Shown: positions 53,201 to 64,000 of the stretch, in pieces
How the letters are laid out: each line of letters starts with the position of its first letter
Numbering within the stretch: position 1 is the stretch's first letter
NCBI GenBank assembly: GCA_963575645.1
Contig: OY754473.1
Location: 124,001 to 188,000, forward strand
From: Xanthostigma xanthostigma
Taxonomy: Eukaryota > Arthropoda > Insecta > Raphidioptera > Raphidiidae
Direction of reading: 5' to 3'
DNA length: 64,000 bases
Notes under the pieces: generated by a model
Databases searched by the model: none
Told to the model about the DNA's origin: nothing
The model's input: the letters and a program-made list of their open reading frames with translations, nothing else
Translations under genes and position numbers: made by a program

Positions 53201-54045
53201 TTGGAGCTTTTATTCAACGCCTCCCAATTGCCCCTCTGAATTACTTCAAAGCCCACAGGGGGGGGGGGGGGGCGAAACCGCCCACTTTGGGAAACACTGT
53301 CCTAGATGCTCAAGAACATCATATAATATGTTTTCTCAGATTTGTAGGTTATGATGTTTTTGAATATATGAATTTATACATCAGAGCAATAAATCATTCT
53401 CATAATAAAGCTTTTTTGGCTAAATTTTGGCCAAAATACTTAGAAAAATATTGTTTCGAAGTGAAAATTGTACAAAAATCGATTCTAAATACATGTATAC
53501 ATAATTTAAGAAAAATATGGTTTCAATTGATCAACTGTTTTTCGAGCAGGATTGATTTAAAGTTTTTCATAAGAAGAAATATGTACGGTCGCAGTCTGAG
53601 ATTATTGTCATTCAATTAACAATGCTTTCTGCAAATGAGCAAAAGTGTTTGACATATTGTATCTAGATATTTTTTAAGTATCTTTTGCGCTCTGTCTACT
53701 ACTTAAAAGTCTAATGCTTTTAGTAATTTTGCATATTGGCTGATTTATGTACAAGAGACGCTTTAAGCGGTTCCTTTGATGTTTCGAAGACCGTGATATG
53801 TCTAGTTTTTTCATTGAATATCGCGTCTTTTAGAATATTAGAGGGTTGTCTAATTGAGAGCATCTAAATTTCGATATATTAAAAATAATAATAATTATTC
53901 AATCAATGGAATAATTCAGTTTATCCACTTTTTCTGCAATGAATTACATCACGTTACCTTTCCATATTGTGTCGAAAAAACTTCACAATTTTGTCAACTT
54001 TATTTAGATTTAAAAATGCTGATAAATAATTATTTTACATTTGAA
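53201..54045. other. Unassigned DNA with a G run
   Basis: A long G run lies at 53260-53273, followed by 'ccactttgggaaacactgtc', which resembles the complement of a common hAT terminus but has no partner. The 110-codon plus frame at 53287-53619 has no motif, no neighbours in frame and AT-driven composition, so I do not call it a gene. Confidence 0.4.
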
Positions 54046-54287
54046 GGGTACACGGGAACAAGGCGATTTGTCAGTAAAAATTCGAAATTAATTTTTTTAT
54101 ACCATCTTGTAGCCAAAAGTCCTACTTTTCTGTTGGTGTATTCATTTTAGATAAGAATACACTTGGTCAAAAGTTATAAGCGTTAAAAGAAATGCATCAG
54201 CAAGTAAATGGCACGATCTTAAACACTTCAAAATGCTCTCCTGCACAATTTACATTTTTTGACAAATCGCCTTCTTCCCGTGTACCC
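54046..54287. mobile_element. 242-bp element with GGGTACACGGGAA inverted repeats
   Basis: The left GGGTACACGGGAACAAGGCG and the right complement of GGGTACACGGGAAGAAGGCG share 28 bases except one. No longer similarity lies inside. Flanking bases do not show a clear duplication. Non-autonomous, class unknown. Confidence 0.7.
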
Positions 54288-54411
54288 TACATTTAGAGTT
54301 TGCGATGCTTGTGTACTAGGAAGGTAGTTTGAAGACCTATATTCTATAATTTCGAGAAATACAATCGACACGCGGTGCATCTCTTTCAATTGAAATTAAA
54401 AAAAAAAAAAA

Positions 54412-54850
54412 TTGGTTGTCTGTAAAGTCGGTTTACGGACGATAGTTTTACGTGATAACGTATTCCGCTTGAATATCATATTTAATAATACTACATAACC
54501 TAAATTTTAGTAGCTGTCAAACTATATTTTTACCGACTAATAATTTGATCAACCAAAGCAAAATACATATTTTTAAGCAATAATTATAAAAGACATTTAA
54601 AAGAATGTATATATATATATATATATTATATATTTGTTAACAAACCGTATAATTTATCTGGCCATCTGTCAGATGTAGCTTTCGCTGGAACAGCCGAAAA
54701 AAATGTTGAACGCACACTACTCTCTGACGTCACGCGAGAAGAGAGAGACTATCGCTTATATCGCGCTCTCGCTTGCGGAACGTTACTCTTTTTCGTGCGT
54801 GCAGCCGGTGTTTCATCAATTTATAAGACGTTATCACGTCAAAAAAAATG
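54412..54850 (-). repeat. GATAACGT-family, diverged copy
   Basis: Both ends are recognisable ('ggttgtctgtaaagtcggtt' and 'ataagacgttatcacgtcaa'), but the interior differs. It includes a (TA)n run at 54608-54632 and 'gcgctctcgcttgcggaacg'. Confidence 0.6.
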
Positions 54851-55506
54851 AACTACTTCATCCAATGAATAGTTGTCAAACTTTAAAATTAAGATTACAT
54901 TTTAGAGGTACAACGTTTCAGAAAACGTTATTCGAAATAAACTTTAAAAGAATCAGTTAGTAAAATATTACCACAAATTCGACATATACAGATTAGTCTT
55001 GTGACCACGGACATTTGTCATGCATTTATTAATCATTCAGTGATAATGCATAAGTTTCGTAAACTTATTTTTTTTTATGAAAACGTTTATATTTTAAACG
55101 CATTCCTGCAAATTAGTCAGATGCTAAGGTCATTAGTGCATCAACATAATATCTTGGAGTAACAAAAGAAATGTTTACTTGAAATGGGTCTACCTTAAGG
55201 ATCATTTTAAGACTTTGGACAGCTTAAAAACGTACAGAGGAAATTTTAAAATTCAAGATATGGGTGAAAATTTCAATTTTTTTCTTGTTCTAGTTGTTAG
55301 TTTATACAGTATTTTTAAGTGTCGAGCACAGGTTTTAGGTAAAAAATTTCATTTTAAAATAGTTCGCGGTAATAAATAATTTTGGTCTTAGGTTTTTGAC
55401 AGGGTACCACAGAGTAGGTGTCTATCTTTCATTTAAATCATTCTCACATTTAAGTAGACCTAATAACCGATAATTTTTCAGACTGTTTTGATTATATTAC
55501 TTAATA
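54851..55506. other. AT-rich DNA without a recognised gene
   Basis: Only short frames with no motifs are present. Confidence 0.4.
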
Positions 55507-55876
55507 TAGTAGAACCTCTGTAAGTCGAACTTTAAGAGAGACGCCAAAAAAATCGAGGTATAGAGTTTTCGACTTATGAAGAATTTTGACTTAAGCGGGT
55601 TTTGTAAGAAAATATTTGACTTGTAGAGGTTAAAATTCATTTTAACTAATTTTGAGTTAGAGTGTTCGAGATACAGAGGTCCAATTTATTTTTTCGAGTT
55701 ATGGAGAGAAAATATGTAGCGTAATAGCTTGTAGGGACTTATTGAATATTTCGACCTATAACGGGTTGAGATTTCGAGTAATGGAGGTTTAAGGGCTTGA
55801 AGGGAAGGAACCAAAATATTTTTTCGAGTTTAGGAGGTTTTCGACTTATCGAGGTTCGATATAAGAGGTTCTACTG
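55507..55876. mobile_element. Pogo-like MITE, complete, TA flanks
   Basis: The ends TAGTAGAACCTCTGTAAGTCG and the complement of CAGTAGAACCTCTTATATCG are flanked by TA at 55505-55506 and 55877-55878. The interior repeats the theme 'tcgagttatggag' and 'cgacttatgaag' several times, as if built from terminal duplications. 370 bp, no coding. Confidence 0.75.
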
Positions 55877-56400
55877 TATATTGTTATAAATTGTAGTAAA
55901 TTTAACTAGTTTATTGGCTATTAGTTCTTCACCTAAATATTGGTGAAAAAATGTTGAAATCAGATGAGTAGTTTCGGAGATTACCTTCCGCATATAGGTA
56001 CATGAACTTTCAAAACACCCTCTCTTTATAACGGTAGCATAGATTTTCGTTTTGTATAGTGAGCTGCCAAACATTAGATTAGAACCTTTTTCAAATAATA
56101 TAGAAAATCAAACTCATACAATTTTACAAATTAATAAAATTGTAGACCAATTTTTCCAGACCATGTATTGACAAAAATAAAATTATAAATCAATATTACA
56201 TAAAATGATGTTTCGAACGACAATTTTATTTATCTGAAATTTATGACATACAATTTTATAAAAAATTTGTCGTGGAATTCGTTTCTAAAAACTTAAAATA
56301 CTCGTAAATAAATCAATGTAATTAGATGATTAAAAAAATTCCAGTCAATTGGGCGACGGGACCATTCCAGCTTCAAAAATATTGATATCTGATATAGTAT
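55877..56400. other. AT-rich DNA with a partial hairpin arm
   Basis: Bases 56130-56235 resemble one arm of the 46.3-kb hairpin element. Nothing else is assigned. Confidence 0.45.
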
Positions 56401-56950
56401 ATTAAAGAAATCGCGTGCGAAGACGCAGGTAACGGCTCGAATAAAATATTATGATATTTGCTATTCGTGGGCATGGTAACCTACCTATGTTCCATGTTAT
56501 GTAAAAATTAATCAAAGAATGCTTAACTAATTTCTTTCTGACAGAACTAAAAAACAAAAAAACAGCTTATTTTATTTTATTTTTAAAATATTTCCGAAAC
56601 TCTAAAGTTTAGAAAAAAAAATTTCAACTAAACTTCCTAATAAATAGAATAATAAACCGTTATGAAAAGTGTACCATTTATATATAAAAAACAACGTTAT
56701 AGCATTATATCTCTTTTGAGCATGCGTCGATTTTCCCCAAAAACAATAGGGCTCTTCATATTTGCATATCAAACATCCTCCCAAAATTCGCTCATCCGTT
56801 TGACCCGTATCGTGCTCATAGACAAACTGATAAACAGGCGAACCGACAGACGTACAGAGTTTTTCCAAAAATATCTTTTTTGGATTCGAGAGAAAAATAT
56901 TGTAAAATATAGACAAGTACCGTTCCAAATTTATGGGTTGGAATGGTAAA
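56401..56950 (-). repeat. 'gcggattgaaaccaaattt' family, reverse copy at 56.7 kb
   Basis: It contains the complements of 'gaagagccctattgtttttg', 'catgcgcagaagagatata' and 'ggttaccatg', matching 45.5-46.1 kb in reverse. Overlapping frames on both strands here are repeat by-products. Confidence 0.65.
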
Positions 56951-57479
56951 ATTCAACAATAATAGCAAAACCGGAAACATTCGCCGCTATCTTGGTTTCT
57001 AGTGGCTTTCGATTGCAAGTAGCCAAATTTAACCTTGATTTTGTATTCGGTACTTGAAAATAAACGTACAAGGTCATTGAAAATCGATGAAACCAAACTA
57101 CTATATTAGAAATAATTGAAATGTTGGTCGCTATCTTGAATTTTGAGGTCTTCAGGATAAATTTTGAACTGACTATATCCAAAAATTATCCTTAGGGCAG
57201 ACCCATTCATCAAATTTTCATGTTTTTATACAAAAGTGAACAATTATTATGGTATGTCGTTGCATTGTATAGTCAGTGTGGGATATGGACATCCTAGTGG
57301 CTTTTGCGGTATAAAAAGTGATAAAAATCTTCTTTTTTATTCGACAATCTTTGACACATCATAAACCTGTAAATAGTGGGTATAGTCACCCGATTCAATT
57401 CTTTGCATTTTAAACACTGCTCATTATTCATTTTTTCCGCATACCCCAAGTACATTATGTACCTAAATATATCTTATTT
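56951..57479. other. AT-rich DNA without a recognised gene
   Basis: Short frames only; no repeats recognised. Confidence 0.4.
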
Positions 57480-57890
57480 TAATTTTACCATTCCAACGCA
57501 CAAGTGGGGACTATTACTAGTTCAAAATTCACTTTTCAAAATTTTACAATATTTTTTCGTTTTGAGGTCCCCCGAATCCAAAAAACATATTTTTGGAAAA
57601 ACTGTGCGTCTGTTTGTCTGTGAGCACGATACAGGTCAAACGGATGAGCGGATTGAAACCAAATTTTGGAAGGATGTTTGATATGCAAATATGAAGAGCC
57701 CTACTGTTTTTGGGGAAAATCGGCGTATTCACAGAAGAGATATATGCTATAACAGTGTTTATATAATAATGATATACTTTTCATAACGGCTTTTTATTTT
57801 ATATATTTTTTCAAGACAATTTACTTTATATCAGAAATATTTTGAAAATAAAAAAAATCGGCTGTTCTTTTGTTTTAGACATTTTTGGTG
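57480..57890 (+). repeat. 'gcggattgaaaccaaattt' family, copy at 57.6 kb
   Basis: It has the same landmarks as the 45.6 and 47.9-kb copies, from 'ttaccattccaacgcacaag' to 'aaatcggctgttcttttgtt'. Confidence 0.7.
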
Positions 57891-58435
57891 TGCTCTGTAC
57901 AACAAGTATCTATTTTTTTATTTACTTATAAATGCAAATAGAAATTTACATTTAATAAAAATAAACAATTAAAAACAACCAACAAATAATGTTTTTCGTA
58001 GCTGTTTGTTTTCGTAGTGTCAAATTTCAAGATTTCTATTAAGAAGCTCTTTATACTAAGATGACGGAACATTTTCTTATTAGATTTTTTGACAACAAAA
58101 AAATATTAAAAATACAAACACTGGCCACAGTGCCAAACCCTGCCCACAAACTAATATATAAGTACAAAAAATTATTAAGTTTCGAGGCAAAATATTTTTC
58201 ATCCTCTAAATATAAACTGTGTTGTCCGATTCCGCTCATTTCCTTAAGTAGGTTCCGGTGAAGGATGTCATGTTTACCAAATTTCATTTAAATCGATTAA
58301 ATATTTCGAAAGATAAAGCTTTCTTCACTAGAGCACTTTGGTTGAAACAAAAATAAAAAAAATATAGAATAGTAAAATTTAATTATAATTTTATAATTTT
58401 TGTCAAGATAGTCTGAAAAAAAATGGTCGATAATT

Positions 58436-58811
58436 TTATTTATTCAACACGCGTGAGTAATACATAATTTCGGGGCCCTGCTAAATTCGGGACAAATAAT
58501 AAATTACTTCATGTTGACGCGTAGAGTGCTAATAATGAGCCGTACTGTACGATAATAAATTTTCTGGATCAATAGAAACGCAGTAGCGAGCGGAAACCGT
58601 ACAATAATGAATAATAACTGCATAGTTTCTGGACCAATAGGAACGCGGTAGCGATTTGTATATATGAAAACAGCATCGCAATTCAGCGAAAGTCAGGGCC
58701 ATCTTGTGTGCATCGAGGGCGGTGGGTACGTCAATCAATGAAGCGATTTATTATTTTTCCCTCTTTTATCAGGGCCCCGATTACATATTACTCGCGCTAG
58801 TTTAATAAAAT
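58436..58811. mobile_element. MITE with about 40-bp inverted ends (GCGNGAGTAATA)
   Basis: The left 'tttattcaacacgcgtgagt...cggggccctg' and the right 'cagggccccgattacatatt...' are inverted repeats. 'ctggaccaatag' and 'ctggatcaatag' repeat inside. The shorter copy at 37218 has lost the right end. Non-coding. Confidence 0.7.
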
Positions 58812-58844
58812 ATTATGTGCAACCATTGATCGAAGGAGAATATT

Positions 58845-58945
58845 CCACTCGCGTGTTACCGCACTCGCTACGCTCGTGCGGCAAATTTAACGCTCATGGA
58901 ATTCTTCTCCTTCTCTCACTAGTCGCACAATATACTATTATTTAA
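58845..58945. mobile_element. Small MITE with 'gtgcgactagtgagagaagg' end, copy 3
   Basis: It is the reverse of 26088-26205. The complementary 'ggagaatattcca' and 'tggaattcttctcc' lie near the ends. It adjoins the preceding MITE, as in the 37.2-kb copy, so the two may travel together. Confidence 0.65.
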
Positions 58946-59226
58946 AAAATATACTATTTATGCTTAATAATTTTTGATAAATTTCAATCAAGTCTACCGT
59001 ATCTCTTAAGAGAATTATTATTATAGATACCCAACAATGATAATAAATCGCAGCAAGTAATTGTAGAATAGAATAAATTCGAAAGAGTGAGCGAAGGCTG
59101 TACCTAATTATAATATATTAGTGCACTCTGGCATAACCAAAGTACCTAGCATTTTTTAATTAATGTATTTTTCAATTTATTGACGATTTCTATGCATTTT
59201 TGTATGCTAATTAGATTAAACAAATA

Positions 59227-59564
59227 CACTACAACCTCTGTAAGTCGAACTTCAAAAAAGACGCCACAAAATTCTAGTTATAAACTTTTCGACTTATGAA
59301 GGATTTCGACTGATTTTGTAACGAAATATTCGACTTGTAGAGGTTAAGATTCATTCTAACTAATTTTCACTTGCTATGTTCGTGATTCAGAGGTGCAATT
59401 TATTTTTTCGAGTTATGGAGGGAAAATATGTACCGCAATGGCTTGTAAGGACGCATTGATTATTTCAACCTATAGAGGGTTGAGATTTCGAGTAATGGAG
59501 ATTTTGAGGCTTGAGTTTTGGAAGTTTTCGACTTATTAAGGTTCGACTTAAAGAGGCTCTACTG
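59227..59564. mobile_element. Pogo-like MITE, complete, TA flanks, copy 3
   Basis: The ends CACTACAACCTCTGTAAGTCG and the complement of CAGTAGAGCCTCTTTAAGTCG lie between TA dinucleotides at 59225-59226 and 59565-59566. The interior follows 55507-55876. Confidence 0.75.
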
Positions 59565-59565
59565 T

Positions 59566-59571
59566 ATTATT

Positions 59572-59602
<31 letters not shown>

Positions 59603-59658
59603 TTATTATTATATATTATTATAATTTTTATTATTATTGTTATTATTATTATTATTAG
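59566..59658. repeat. (ATT)n microsatellite
   Basis: A run of ATT/TTA triplets with a few interruptions begins directly at the right end of the pogo-like MITE. Confidence 0.9.
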
Positions 59659-59659
59659 T

Positions 59660-59790
59660 TCCAAAATATGTATTGAAGGAAATTTATTTGGTTGAGGAAC
59701 AATTGAATAAGCTTTACCAAAGTATCGCTTGTGGCCAACGTTTCGAAAACTATATTTTCATCCTCAGGGCCTCAACTTGCATTGCGGCCC
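59660..59790. repeat. 'gttggccacaagcgat' repeat, copy 2
   Basis: It is the reverse of 36700-36810. It is followed directly by the GATAACGT family. Confidence 0.65.
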
Positions 59791-59832
59791 TGATTCTAAA
59801 CTTTATAGTTTCGGAAATATTTTGAAAATAAA

Positions 59833-60470
59833 AATTGGTTGTCTGTAAAGTCGGTTTACGGACGATAGTTTTACGTGATAACGTATTCCGTAATACATAA
59901 CCTAAACCTCCCAAAATTTGGTTTCAATCCGCTTATCCTTGGTGTCGGAATGATAAGAAATGTCAAAAGTGACGTTTGCAACTGTCAAAGTATTATGTTC
60001 TAATAATAATTAGTTATTCCAATAGTTAACTTAGAAGGCGTTGCATTTCACAAAATACTAATGTCAAAAAATTGAATTAAACATTAGAAATGCAGCCGTT
60101 TTCATGTTAAGACAAGACATACGTTATCTTCTAATTTCCATGTACGGCAAACAAAGACGACCGACCGCGTCGCGCCATGCATTAGACAACATTGCATTTA
60201 TACAGCTATTTTTCTATATAAATTTGTATAAAAAACTGTTTAGACAAATTCTGTTATACGAAATCTATGTAAAATGTTCTCCTCTTTCGTTTAAGACTGG
60301 TTTCAAACCGATCTGATTTAAATTGAGCGAGAAATTAGCAAAAAGCACGCACAGGGTCAGGCGGAACGTTAGGAACGTTACGCGTTACACTTTTTCGAAC
60401 ATGCAGCCGGTGTTTTATCAATTTATAAGATTGGTGATTCATCAATTTATAAGACGTTATCACGTCAAAA
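59833..60470 (-). mobile_element. GATAACGT-family element, reverse copy
   Basis: It is the reverse complement of 50336-51018 over nearly its full length with few differences, ending at 'ataagacgttatcacgtcaa'. It is followed by a partial 'gcggattgaaaccaaattt' family tail ('cagctgttcttttgtagatc'). Confidence 0.75.
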
Positions 60471-61037
60471 AAATCAGCTGTTCTTTTGTAGATCTGTCAG
60501 TAATAAACTAGTTAAGCATGCTTTGATTAATTTTTACATTACATGGAACATATTATATAGGTACCATACTAGCCATTACCCGCGTCAGTTCACGCGGTAT
60601 CAGAAATTTTATTCTCTTTATTATATTATATTAAATGTCAATATTTTTGAAGTTCCGTCGCCCAATTGGTTGGAATTTTTTTTTAATAAAATAGTTTAAG
60701 GAACACATTCCTGAAGTTGAACAGATTCCTTGTAGAACACCTGTGTAGGCACATTTACATTACAAATTAATGTCAATATTTGCCCAGAATATGCTGTAAT
60801 ATTATGTAAATAACAAGATTAATGTATTGAATGTGCGCGATATGATGTAACTTCCATGAATATACCAAACTTGTAAGAAGTACGTGTTTATTGACCTTAA
60901 AATTAAATTTGAAAATAAATAAGACTGTTCTTTGCAATAGTCGAATTTCTAGTTTTAAAATTTTGTATACCAGACTTTTCGTGAAAATGTCTTCTGTATT
61001 ATTATCAAATTATTGTGGTTCATTACTCAAATTGATA
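60471..61037. other. Host flank of Helitron 3
   Basis: It contains the family tail noted above ('cccgcgtcagttcacgcggt'), also found reversed at 61780-61860. An 82-codon frame at 60891-61139 runs across the Helitron border and is rejected. Confidence 0.45.
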
Positions 61038-61659
61038 TCTATACTAATATATAAAGCTGAAGAGTTTGTTTGTTTGTTTGAACGCGCTAATCTCAGGAAC
61101 TACTGGTTCAAATTGAAAAAAATTTTTTTTGTTGGATAGCCCATTTATCGAGGAAGGTTATAGGCTATATAATATTACGCTACGACCATTAGGAGCGGAG
61201 CTTAAATGAAAAATGTTGCAAAATGTATCTCAAAAATAAGTTTCTATTCATGTGAAATGCACTAACTAGATATACTCATATTAGCGTTGTGAGAACACGA
61301 CCTCAGGTGGCCCAATCGGTAGAGCATGCGGCTGTCATTATCAGGGTCGTGGATTCGAGCCCAACGTTGGGCGAATATATTTTTATTGTTTTTTTTTTTT
61401 TAATTTTCTACAATAATTTCTTCTAAGGCTTACATTTAAATTTATTTAAATTTTATTTAATTAATTTTAAAAAAATTATTAGTTAAAAAAAGTTTAAATA
61501 CTGCTTTTTATCGACAAAAACTTTTGAACGGTAACTCCGATCATTATGAAGTTTGGACACAACATGTTCATCTCGGTGAAAAGATGAATGTGCGTACTCA
61601 TGTCCCTTTCTTCCCCTTTCGTTCTTTTGCACCCGTCTGAAACCGGGCGGGACCGCTAG
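61038..61659 (+). mobile_element. Helitron 3 (complete ends, tRNA-bearing)
   Basis: It starts A|TCTATACTAATATATAAAGC at 61038 and ends CTAG|T at 61656-61659, 622 bp. It shares Helitron 1 landmarks, including 'cgacaaaaacttttgaacgg' and the terminal 'gaaaccgggcgggaccg'. About 110 bp of the middle are deleted compared with Helitrons 1 and 2. Confidence 0.85.
61300..61373 (+). pseudogene. tRNA-Lys-like sequence inside Helitron 3, most degraded
   Basis: Only the 3' half (GGGTCGTGGATTCGAGCCCA and GTTGGGCG) and an A-box outline (GGTGGCCCAATCGGTAGAGC) are recognisable. The anticodon arm and 5' acceptor strand are lost. Confidence 0.5.
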
Positions 61660-61977
61660 TTATGTATAAAGTGGAATATTTACACGAGACTTGGCTACAT
61701 TTTTACATGAAACGTTTTCGATGAGATCTAGTTTAAAAAAAGTCCAGCCAATTGGCCGATGGGACCATACCAACTTAAAAATGTTGACATTTAATATAGT
61801 ACAATAAAGAAAATCAAATTTCTGATATTGCGTGAGGTGACGCGGGTAATGGCTAGTACTCAATATGATAGATAGATAGACAATTTATTTGTGAAGCTAT
61901 ATATACAATATAGATACAAAACGTCATAATAATGAATAAAATATAAAGTGCTAAAATAACTATAAACAATAATAATT

Positions 61978-62140
61978 TTAAAACTCATTAAAAATATATC
62001 CTTGCAATTTATACACCGGTTTTTCAACAAGCATGTTTTTTAATTCTTTTTTAAATGGTTTTATTTCTGTTATAGTTTTAAGTTTTTCCGGCAATGTATT
62101 ATATATATCAACACCTGCAATTGATGGAGACTTACAGCAA
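61978..62140 (-). pseudogene. LINE ORF2 C-terminal remnant (CR1/Jockey-like), second
   Basis: The minus frame reads SIAGVDIYNTLPEKLKTITE, then KPFKKELKNMLVEK and a stop at 61978. This is the usual closing pattern (...vkIYNxLPxxIK...FKkxLKxxLl) of CR1/Jockey-type LINE polymerases. It is cut off at 62141 by the hAT-type sequence. The 3' side ends near a GATA tract at 61866. Confidence 0.65.
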
Positions 62141-62145
62141 AGCGT

Positions 62146-62442
62146 ATAAAATTTAAAATAACTACGCCACGTCTCATTTCTCTTTCCTGACCCATTAAAA
62201 AAACCTGGACCATCAATTATCTATAACCTATTCATTAAGACCATTTCAATAAAGCTAACGAGTCAGGTAAGGCGATGCTGCAGCATCTAGTCAAAGTAAT
62301 CATGTTGTTACAATATCACATAAGACATTGAAGTAACAGGATGCCTGGAGCCGATCATCTGGAAGTTAGTCACATCCCTTCATCAACTTGAAAAGACCTG
62401 ATTGCATTGCCTAGGGGCCCGGACAGGGTTAATCCGGCCCTG
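62146..62442 (+). mobile_element. hAT-type element end, copy 2
   Basis: A direct repeat of 5563-5852 (nearly identical), ending in the complement of CAGGGCCGGATTAACC at 62442. It abuts the LINE remnant, so one of them inserted into or beside the other. Confidence 0.65.
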
Positions 62443-63086
62443 CAGGTATCTACTATTTTACGTAGTACACTTTTCACTTTAATGCAAAAACTGTATTTTA
62501 AGGACGTCAATGAAATAAATCGGAAGAAAGAAATTACGTTTAGCAACAAGCCGACCCTGCGCTTGTGTGGTAGAAATTTGCCTCGAGAGATGTAATGTGC
62601 ACTGTTACCTTTTTTCATCACGGGAAATAGTAAAGAACTGGATCTTCAAATAAACTGCATAATTGATTAGTCATAGTTTGTATTATTTTATTGAAAATCT
62701 GACATAAGCAGTTTTGCCTTGCAGTCATAGACATTATATTTTGTATCTGTTACCTTGACAAGATATTAAAGCATGAATGTCGAAAATTCGAACTGTCCTG
62801 CAAATCTTAAAAAGTGTTTCCGATTCGATTAAATCAGACACCCGCAGTCACTTAAAAGTTTCCATAATTGAAAAAAGCAAATTGATTTATATTACCATGA
62901 CTAGACAGAAATTGAACCATCCAAATGTAGTGTTGAGTAACACAGACCTATTGGGGTTTTTCATTATTAGTTGTCGATAGATTGTAACAAAACTGTTCTT
63001 CGATGTGGTGGTTAATATTTATTTACAACAATGGAATGTTAACAAAAAAATTTGAAAAGAAGTTTGGCCCTGCAGGCCATCCTTGC
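62443..63086. other. AT-rich DNA without a recognised gene
   Basis: Short frames on both strands have no motifs. Bases 62985-63045 ('taacaaaactgttcttcgat', 'ggttaatatttatttacaac') resemble 4757-4815, so a dispersed repeat may be present. Confidence 0.4.
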
Positions 63087-63734
63087 AACTTCCCGCTATT
63101 TTCGAGTTCTAAACGCTCAAAAATATATAACATGTAGCAAGAATAAAAATATTAAGAGCAGTGTGGTTGAAACAAAAATAAAAAACAGAATTGTTACTTC
63201 TTACCACAACAGTCTTATTAGCGGATGTACATTTGGGGAGCTATGCTCTCATCTTCAGCAAACACTAATAGTCCAAGAACGATCTTCGTAAAATACCTAA
63301 AATCTCAAACGGCTAAAAATTTGAGTGATCGTTCTTGGGGTTAAAAGAAACTGTTCTGACTATGAAAAAGTGTGCTCCGAATTGCAGTTGGGGTAGAAAC
63401 CGCCCCTTTAAATTTTGTTTAATAATTATCTCACAACTTATGAGATATATGAAAAAAGGTTTCGACACAAAGTTGTAGATTTTTATATTTTCTATAAAAA
63501 AGTGCTCCACCCTCTTACTCCTATCTACAATAGTTTACCAGTAAACCGCCCCTAAATGTGAAAAAATTGGAAATGATTTGTTTTTTTGACAGATTCGGGT
63601 TTTTTTGTGACATTTTAAGAAGAAAATATTCTTGGCGTTTTCTTCGAAAAATGGATATTATAGAAATTACAAAAAGACGGTATCTACCTCCTTTGCACGA
63701 TAAAAAAAATTGATTTGTTTTATAGCGGGAAGTT
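63087..63734 (-). mobile_element. AACTTCCCGCT-terminus element, divergent interior
   Basis: AACTTCCCGCT at 63087-63097 and AGCGGGAAGTT at 63724-63734 delimit 648 bp. Only the first 60 bases match the other members, and the interior is different. The outer flank 'ctgcaggccatcc' is shared with 42835. It is a distant member or an element with a replaced centre. Confidence 0.6.
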
Positions 63735-64000
63735 AACAAATAAACAAACTGTATAATGAAAATGAAATAGAAATAATGTAACAAACAAAACAACAACTTC
63801 TAAGTAATAAAAATAATACAAACTCACTAGGTACACAGGAATATATACAAGAAATATTTATCTAAGCGCTCTAGAACTCAGTGAAAAGACAAGTCGGAAA
63901 CCGCAACTACCGGCAGATGGACCTACAGGTTAATACCTGTCATTTTGAAGTGGAAGAACCAGCTCTATGGAGAAGTAGATTACTTTTTTACTCAGGCTCT
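63735..64000. other. Window end, unassigned
   Basis: 'aggtacacaggaatatatac' at 63831 recalls the 48-bp repeat at 4951. The last 150 bases ('gaaaagacaagtcggaaacc', 'ggtggaagaacc'-like) could begin a further element or gene outside the window. Confidence 0.35.

Noticed and set aside
53255-53310. hAT terminus next to the long G run
   Set aside because: The similarity to common hAT ends is short and there is no partner end.
53287-53619. 110-codon open frame
   Set aside because: No motif, no splice partners, and composition dominated by codons expected in AT-rich DNA.
53854-54150. 98-codon open frame
   Set aside because: It runs across the left inverted repeat of the 54046-54287 element and shows no family motif.

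Overview
The window is a piece of an AT-rich animal nuclear genome, most likely an insect or other arthropod. The evidence is intron-split exons of a seven-transmembrane receptor, R1-type and RNase H-bearing LINE fragments, Helitrons with A|TC...CTAG|T ends, hAT and pogo-like elements, and tRNA-derived repeats. There are no bacterial-style operons, no long uninterrupted genes, no CRISPR array, and no convincing intact transposase. No species is claimed.

The only credible host genes are two paralogous rhodopsin-like (class A) receptors on the minus strand, in head-to-tail tandem. Gene A has exons at 16868-17437, 14623-14800 and 13874-14067, with a candidate tail exon at 12271-12318. Gene B has 35296-35886, 33555-33732 and 31184-31377. 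The three main exons keep the same lengths (exons 2 and 3), phases and splice-site positions in both copies. The duplicated unit runs from about 11985 to 17490 (A) and from about 25685 to 35935 (B). It extends beyond the exons to twin AATAAA signals and includes a hairpin element that predates the duplication. B is longer because other elements inserted later.

Region by region. 0-1.3 kb: repeat copy and unassigned DNA. 1.3-3.1 kb: a coiled-coil protein fragment and a frameshifted PIN/FEN1-like nuclease pseudogene. 3.7-4.1 kb: a Helitron end. 5.6 kb: an hAT-type end. 6.1-7.6 kb: an inverted duplication carrying an exonuclease-1-like exon. 7.6-8.8 kb: a LINE-like GC-rich block and a candidate LTR. 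9.9-11.5 kb: elements with AACTTCCCGCT termini. 12-17.5 kb: receptor A. 17.5-25.7 kb: a spacer of tRNA-Gly-like repeats, a pogo-like MITE inside an older repeat, a 54-bp minisatellite and several Helitrons. 25.7-36 kb: receptor B with nested foldbacks and a LINE inserted in a foldback arm. 36-41.4 kb: nested foldbacks, then an R1-type LINE split by a Helitron. 41.5-64 kb: repeats almost throughout, including a 156-bp satellite expansion, long hairpins, an hAT MITE with 8-bp duplications, three pogo-like MITEs, another Helitron and two LINE ORF2 termini.

I did not find a new multi-gene system. The points most worth checking are the tandem receptors (no visible extracellular disulfide, and a tail exon whose acceptor is lost in B), the Helitron family carrying a tRNA-Lys-like sequence, the inverted duplication of an Exo1-like exon, and two insertions whose removal rejoins the interrupted sequence. 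All gene models are read by eye from one strand of DNA, without transcripts or database searches.
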